From Deltaproteobacteria bacterium (lineage in GTDB: Bacteria > Myxococcota_A > UBA796 > GCA-2862545), in the NCBI GenBank assembly GCA_019307545.1, contig JAFDJI010000195.1, positions 1 to 6,902 of the forward strand: 6,902 nucleotides of DNA. Direction: 5' to 3'. Position 1 is the stretch's first letter, and each line of letters begins with the position of its first letter. Position numbers and translations under genes: made by a program. This document shows positions 4,263 through 6,902 of the stretch, one piece after another. The notes beneath the pieces were generated by a model that saw nothing but the letters and a program-made list of their open reading frames with translations, was not told the DNA's origin and made no database searches.

Positions 4263-6520
4263 GCGAACCCTCGCTCCTCGCGGACCTCAACCCGGAGCAG
4301 CGGCGAGCGGTGACCTCCACGGTGGGGCCACTTCTCATTCTGGCCGGAGCCTGCTCGGGCAAGACCCGGGTACTCACCCGCAGGGTCGCCCACCTCCTCC
4401 AGTTGGGGACCGACCCCTGGCACATCCTCGCCGTCACCTTCACCAACAAGGCCGCCGCGGAGATGAAGCAACGGGTGGAACGCCTGGCAGGCGCTACGGG
4501 GTCCCGCGCGTGGATCTCCACCTTCCACTCCACCTGCGCCCGCATCCTCCGGCAGGAGATCACGCACCTGGGCTACACGCCTCGGTTCGCCATCTACGAC
4601 GATGACGACCAACTCCGCCTGATCAAGGGAATCGTCAAGGCCCATGGCTACGACCCCGCCAGGGTCACGCCCCGAAGCCTCCTGCGTCGCATCGACCGCC
4701 ACAAGAACCGAATGCTGACCCTCGACGCGCTCCAACGGGAGGGCCAGGTCCGCCCCACCGACCCCCTCGTCCGGGTGTGGCCGGACTACCAGGCGGCCCT
4801 GAAGGCGGCCGACGCCCTGGACTTCAACGACCTCATCGGCCTGACCGTCACCCTGTTCCGGGAGCAACCCGCCGTGCTGGAGAGGTGGCGGCAGCGATTC
4901 CGCCGCATCCTCGTGGATGAGTTCCAGGACACCAACCGCGCCCAGTACCTGCTGCTCCGACTGCTCGCGGATGCGCACCGGAACCTCGCAGTCGTGGGTG
5001 ACGACGATCAATCCATCTACGGCTTCCGCGGAGCGGACATCAACAACATCCTTGGTTTCGAGCGGGATTTTCCGGAGGCGACCGTGGTGCGGTTGGAGCA
5101 GAACTACCGCAGCACCGGCAACATCTTGCAGTTGGCCAACGCGCTCATCTCCCGCAACACCTCCCGCAAGGAGAAGGCGCTGTGGACCGACACCAGTCCG
5201 GGCCGCCGGGTCCGGCTGGTCCGCAAGCCCAATCCCTGGGACGAGGCCCGGTGGGTGGCGCGAACCGTGCTGGAGTTGTGCCGAGGGGGCTACCACTACC
5301 GGGAGATGGCCATCGTCTACCGGACCAATGCCACCTCGCGGGTGTTCGAACGGTCGCTGGTCGAACTCGGGATCCCGCACCGGCTCGTGGGCGGACGCAA
5401 GTTCTACGAGCGGCGAGAGGTGCGCGACATGCTCGCCTACCTGCGCCTGATCACGAACCCCGCGGACGATGCGGCCTTCCTGCGCATCGTCAACGTCCCG
5501 GCGCGCGGGGTGGGGGCAAAGACCGCCGCAGCACTTCGGGACGGCGCCGTCGAACGAGGCGTGCCCCTGCTCGCGAACGCTCGCGACGGCGGGTTGTCCA
5601 GCGTTCGTGCGGAACGGGCCGTCCGTTCCTTCGTTGCGCTGATCGACGAGTTCACGGAACTCGCTCGCACCCTCGAGCCCGCAGATCTGGTCATCGAAGT
5701 GGTCGAGCGCTCGGGATACCGCGCCAAGCTGCAGGCTGAGGAAACCGACGAGGCGCGCGCGCGGCTGGAGAACCTGGACGAGTTGGTCCGTGACGCGCGG
5801 GGCTTCGAACTGCCGCCGGAGGCCTCCGCCCCCGAGGACCGCCTGCGAGCCTGGTTGGATCGCGCCACCCTGGCGGGTCCCGACGACGAGATCCCGGAGG
5901 GCGGGCTGGTGACGCTGCTTACGGTGCACAACGCCAAGGGCTTGGAGTACCCGGTGGTGTTCGTGGTGCACATGATGGAAGGGCAGTTCCCCCACGCCCT
6001 CGCCGCCGAGGAGGCGGACAGCGTCGAAGAGGAGCGCCGCCTCGCGTATGTGGCCTTCACCCGGGCGAAGCGCTTGCTCTACATCACCTGGAATGTGGAG
6101 GGGACCCAGCTCGAGTTCGTCAACCGTAGGGGCCCGCGAACCCGGCGGAGGGCGGACCCGTCTCGGTTCATCCTCGATCTCCCTCTGGATGTGGTGGAGG
6201 GAGACATCCCCTCACTGGAGCCGGGCCCTCGGATTGGCGGCCCCAGGGGAAAGGGGGAGAAGCTCGACACCTTCCTGCAACACCATCGAATGCGCAGGGA
6301 ACCCGGTCGCGGCCCGCGCCGTTCCCCCCCCGAGAGCTACCGCCTGCTGGACATCGAAGATCTCTCGCAGCTCTGCCGTGGCTGCCGGATCCACCACGCC
6401 CGGTTCGGGCTCGGAGTGGTGCGCTCGCTTTCCAGGGGCCGGGTACTCATCGTCTTCGACGGCGGCCAACCGCGGTCGGTACCCCTACACGCAGGTGAAC
6501 TCCAGCTTGTCGAGGAGTAG
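4259..6520 (+). CDS. UvrD/PcrA-type superfamily 1A DNA helicase
   Basis: A complete 753-residue 3'-5' ATP-dependent DNA helicase of the UvrD/PcrA/Rep family, acting in repair and replication-fork or transcription conflict. Motifs in order: Q motif LNPEQRRAV (10-18), Walker A LAGACSGKT (28-36), Ia TFTNKAAAEM (60-69), Ib TFHSTCARIL (88-97), II VDEFQDTN (219-226), III VVGDDDQSIYGFRGA (245-259), IV LEQNYRST (279-286), GVGAKT in the 2B region (417-422), V TVHNAKGLEYPVVF (555-568), VI EERRLAYVAFTRAK (591-604). The last 45 residues (HHARFGLGVV, then VLIVFDGG) match the C-terminal Tudor-like domain of PcrA/UvrD that contacts RNA polymerase, joined by a basic Gly/Arg/Pro-rich linker (about 625-695). 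Walker A has Cys32 where the family has Gly; Lys35 and Thr36 are intact. The ATG lies in ATGA, overlapping the previous stop, so translation is probably coupled. pcrA or uvrD would fit; I cannot choose. Confidence 0.95.
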   Translation: MSEPSLLADLNPEQRRAVTSTVGPLLILAGACSGKTRVLTRRVAHLLQLGTDPWHILAVTFTNKAAAEMKQRVERLAGATGSRAWISTFHSTCARILRQEITHLGYTPRFAIYDDDDQLRLIKGIVKAHGYDPARVTPRSLLRRIDRHKNRMLTLDALQREGQVRPTDPLVRVWPDYQAALKAADALDFNDLIGLTVTLFREQPAVLERWRQRFRRILVDEFQDTNRAQYLLLRLLADAHRNLAVVGDDDQSIYGFRGADINNILGFERDFPEATVVRLEQNYRSTGNILQLANALISRNTSRKEKALWTDTSPGRRVRLVRKPNPWDEARWVARTVLELCRGGYHYREMAIVYRTNATSRVFERSLVELGIPHRLVGGRKFYERREVRDMLAYLRLITNPADDAAFLRIVNVPARGVGAKTAAALRDGAVERGVPLLANARDGGLSSVRAERAVRSFVALIDEFTELARTLEPADLVIEVVERSGYRAKLQAEETDEARARLENLDELVRDARGFELPPEASAPEDRLRAWLDRATLAGPDDEIPEGGLVTLLTVHNAKGLEYPVVFVVHMMEGQFPHALAAEEADSVEEERRLAYVAFTRAKRLLYITWNVEGTQLEFVNRRGPRTRRRADPSRFILDLPLDVVEGDIPSLEPGPRIGGPRGKGEKLDTFLQHHRMRREPGRGPRRSPPESYRLLDIEDLSQLCRGCRIHHARFGLGVVRSLSRGRVLIVFDGGQPRSVPLHAGELQLVEE

Positions 6521-6553
6521 ACCTGGCGACCCGAACAGGATGCCGGCGGGTGG

Positions 6554-6582
6554 GCACGGCACGCTTCGCCTGTGCTAGTTTC
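6554..6582 (+). terminator. Possible weak terminator after the helicase gene
   Basis: GCAC-GGC (6554-6560) pairs with GCC (6568-6570) and GTGC (6572-6575), with one bulged T and a 7-base loop, followed by TAGTTTC (6576-6582). The stem is short and the T tract poor, so it may only be a chance GC-rich fold. It lies 33 bp after the helicase stop and 25 bp before the next start codon. Confidence 0.25.
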
Positions 6583-6607
6583 ACCCTCGACTAGAAACGG
6601 CAGCTTG

Positions 6608-6902
6608 ATGATCGTCTCCTGTCCATCCTGCAGCAGCCGCTACAAGTTCGACGAAGCCAAGCTCAAGGGCCGAGCAGCCAAGATCACCTGTCCCAGCTGC
6701 TCGCACAAGTTCGTGGTGCGTCCCGAGCCACAGCAAGCACCCCCCGAGCCCCCTTCGCCCGAGCCGGAAGCGGTCCCCGACATCTTCAACGTCGACTTCC
6801 GGAAGCTCGGCCTCGCCTGGAAGGTCCGAAAGGGACTCGGGCTCAGCTATGAGTTCCACAGCCTGCAGCAACTCCAGGACATGCTGCAGGAGAACCAGGT
6901 CG
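6608..6902 (+). CDS. MJ0042-type zinc-ribbon protein, N-terminal 98 residues (3' end outside window)
   Basis: The frame is open to the window end. Residues 1-37 form a compact zinc ribbon with two CxxC knuckles, CPSC (5-8) and CPSC (28-31), and the family-typical RYKFDEAKLKG and KITCPSCSHKFVV segments. A Pro/Glu-rich linker (39-57) follows, then FRKLGLAWKVRKGLGLSYEF and SLQQLQDML, the beginning of a second domain that I cannot name; GYF-like or similar small domains often follow this ribbon in myxobacterial proteins, but the visible part is too short to decide. The ribbon is found at the N-terminus of many proteins of diverse function in deltaproteobacteria, so it gives no specific role. No clear Shine-Dalgarno precedes the ATG; an in-frame TTG directly before it would add one residue. 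Same strand as the helicase, 87 bp downstream; it may have its own promoter. Confidence 0.85.
   Translation, partial: MIVSCPSCSSRYKFDEAKLKGRAAKITCPSCSHKFVVRPEPQQAPPEPPSPEPEAVPDIFNVDFRKLGLAWKVRKGLGLSYEFHSLQQLQDMLQENQV

Noticed and set aside
4019..5995. A 658-codon open frame on the minus strand opposite the helicase and acetyltransferase genes
   Set aside because: It is antisense to two proteins with complete, ordered family motifs. Its translation has no recognisable domain, and long antisense frames are expected in DNA with G/C-rich third positions.

Overview
The window is visibly GC-rich, with a strong preference for G or C at third codon positions, and carries seven protein genes (two cut by the window edges) with short gaps. 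Three things suggest a myxobacterium-like or other deltaproteobacterial-lineage genome: an elongation factor G of the spirochaete/planctomycete/delta/mitochondrial type, tandem low-complexity lipoproteins, and a protein opening with an MJ0042-type zinc ribbon. This lineage call is inference from gene content; no rRNA or other marker is present.

Layout. (1) Positions 1-1175, minus strand: the N-terminal 391 residues of an EF-G paralogue very like mitochondrial EF-G1, starting at a TTG with a strong Shine-Dalgarno; its 3' end lies outside the window. (2) 1176-1379: divergent promoter region with a 7-bp perfect hairpin just before the next ribosome-binding site. (3) 1380-2360, plus strand: two adjacent genes for small, highly acidic or low-complexity lipoproteins that share a repeated T-M-x-R motif and end in TM(K/T)RPK. 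(4) 2423-3028, minus strand: a TetR/AcrR-family repressor, convergent with the lipoproteins. (5) 3029-3170: divergent control region with an 11-bp palindrome and a candidate promoter. (6) 3171-6520, plus strand: a GlmU-like left-handed beta-helix acetyltransferase whose N-terminal nucleotidyltransferase domain is shortened and has lost its signature, overlapping by 4 bp a complete UvrD/PcrA-type helicase. (7) 6608-6902, plus strand: start of a zinc-ribbon protein running off the window.

How they fit together. The window mixes housekeeping functions (translation, amino-sugar acetylation, DNA repair) with envelope lipoproteins of unknown role. The regulator is divergent to the acetyltransferase-helicase pair and may control that pair and itself. 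The two lipoproteins look like diverged paralogues expressed as one unit. I see no CRISPR array, tRNA, rRNA, insertion sequence, phage gene or recognisable defence system. The points most worth a second look are the twin lipoproteins with their shared terminal motif, the GlmU-like protein with a decayed first domain, and a Gly-to-Cys change in the helicase Walker A loop.
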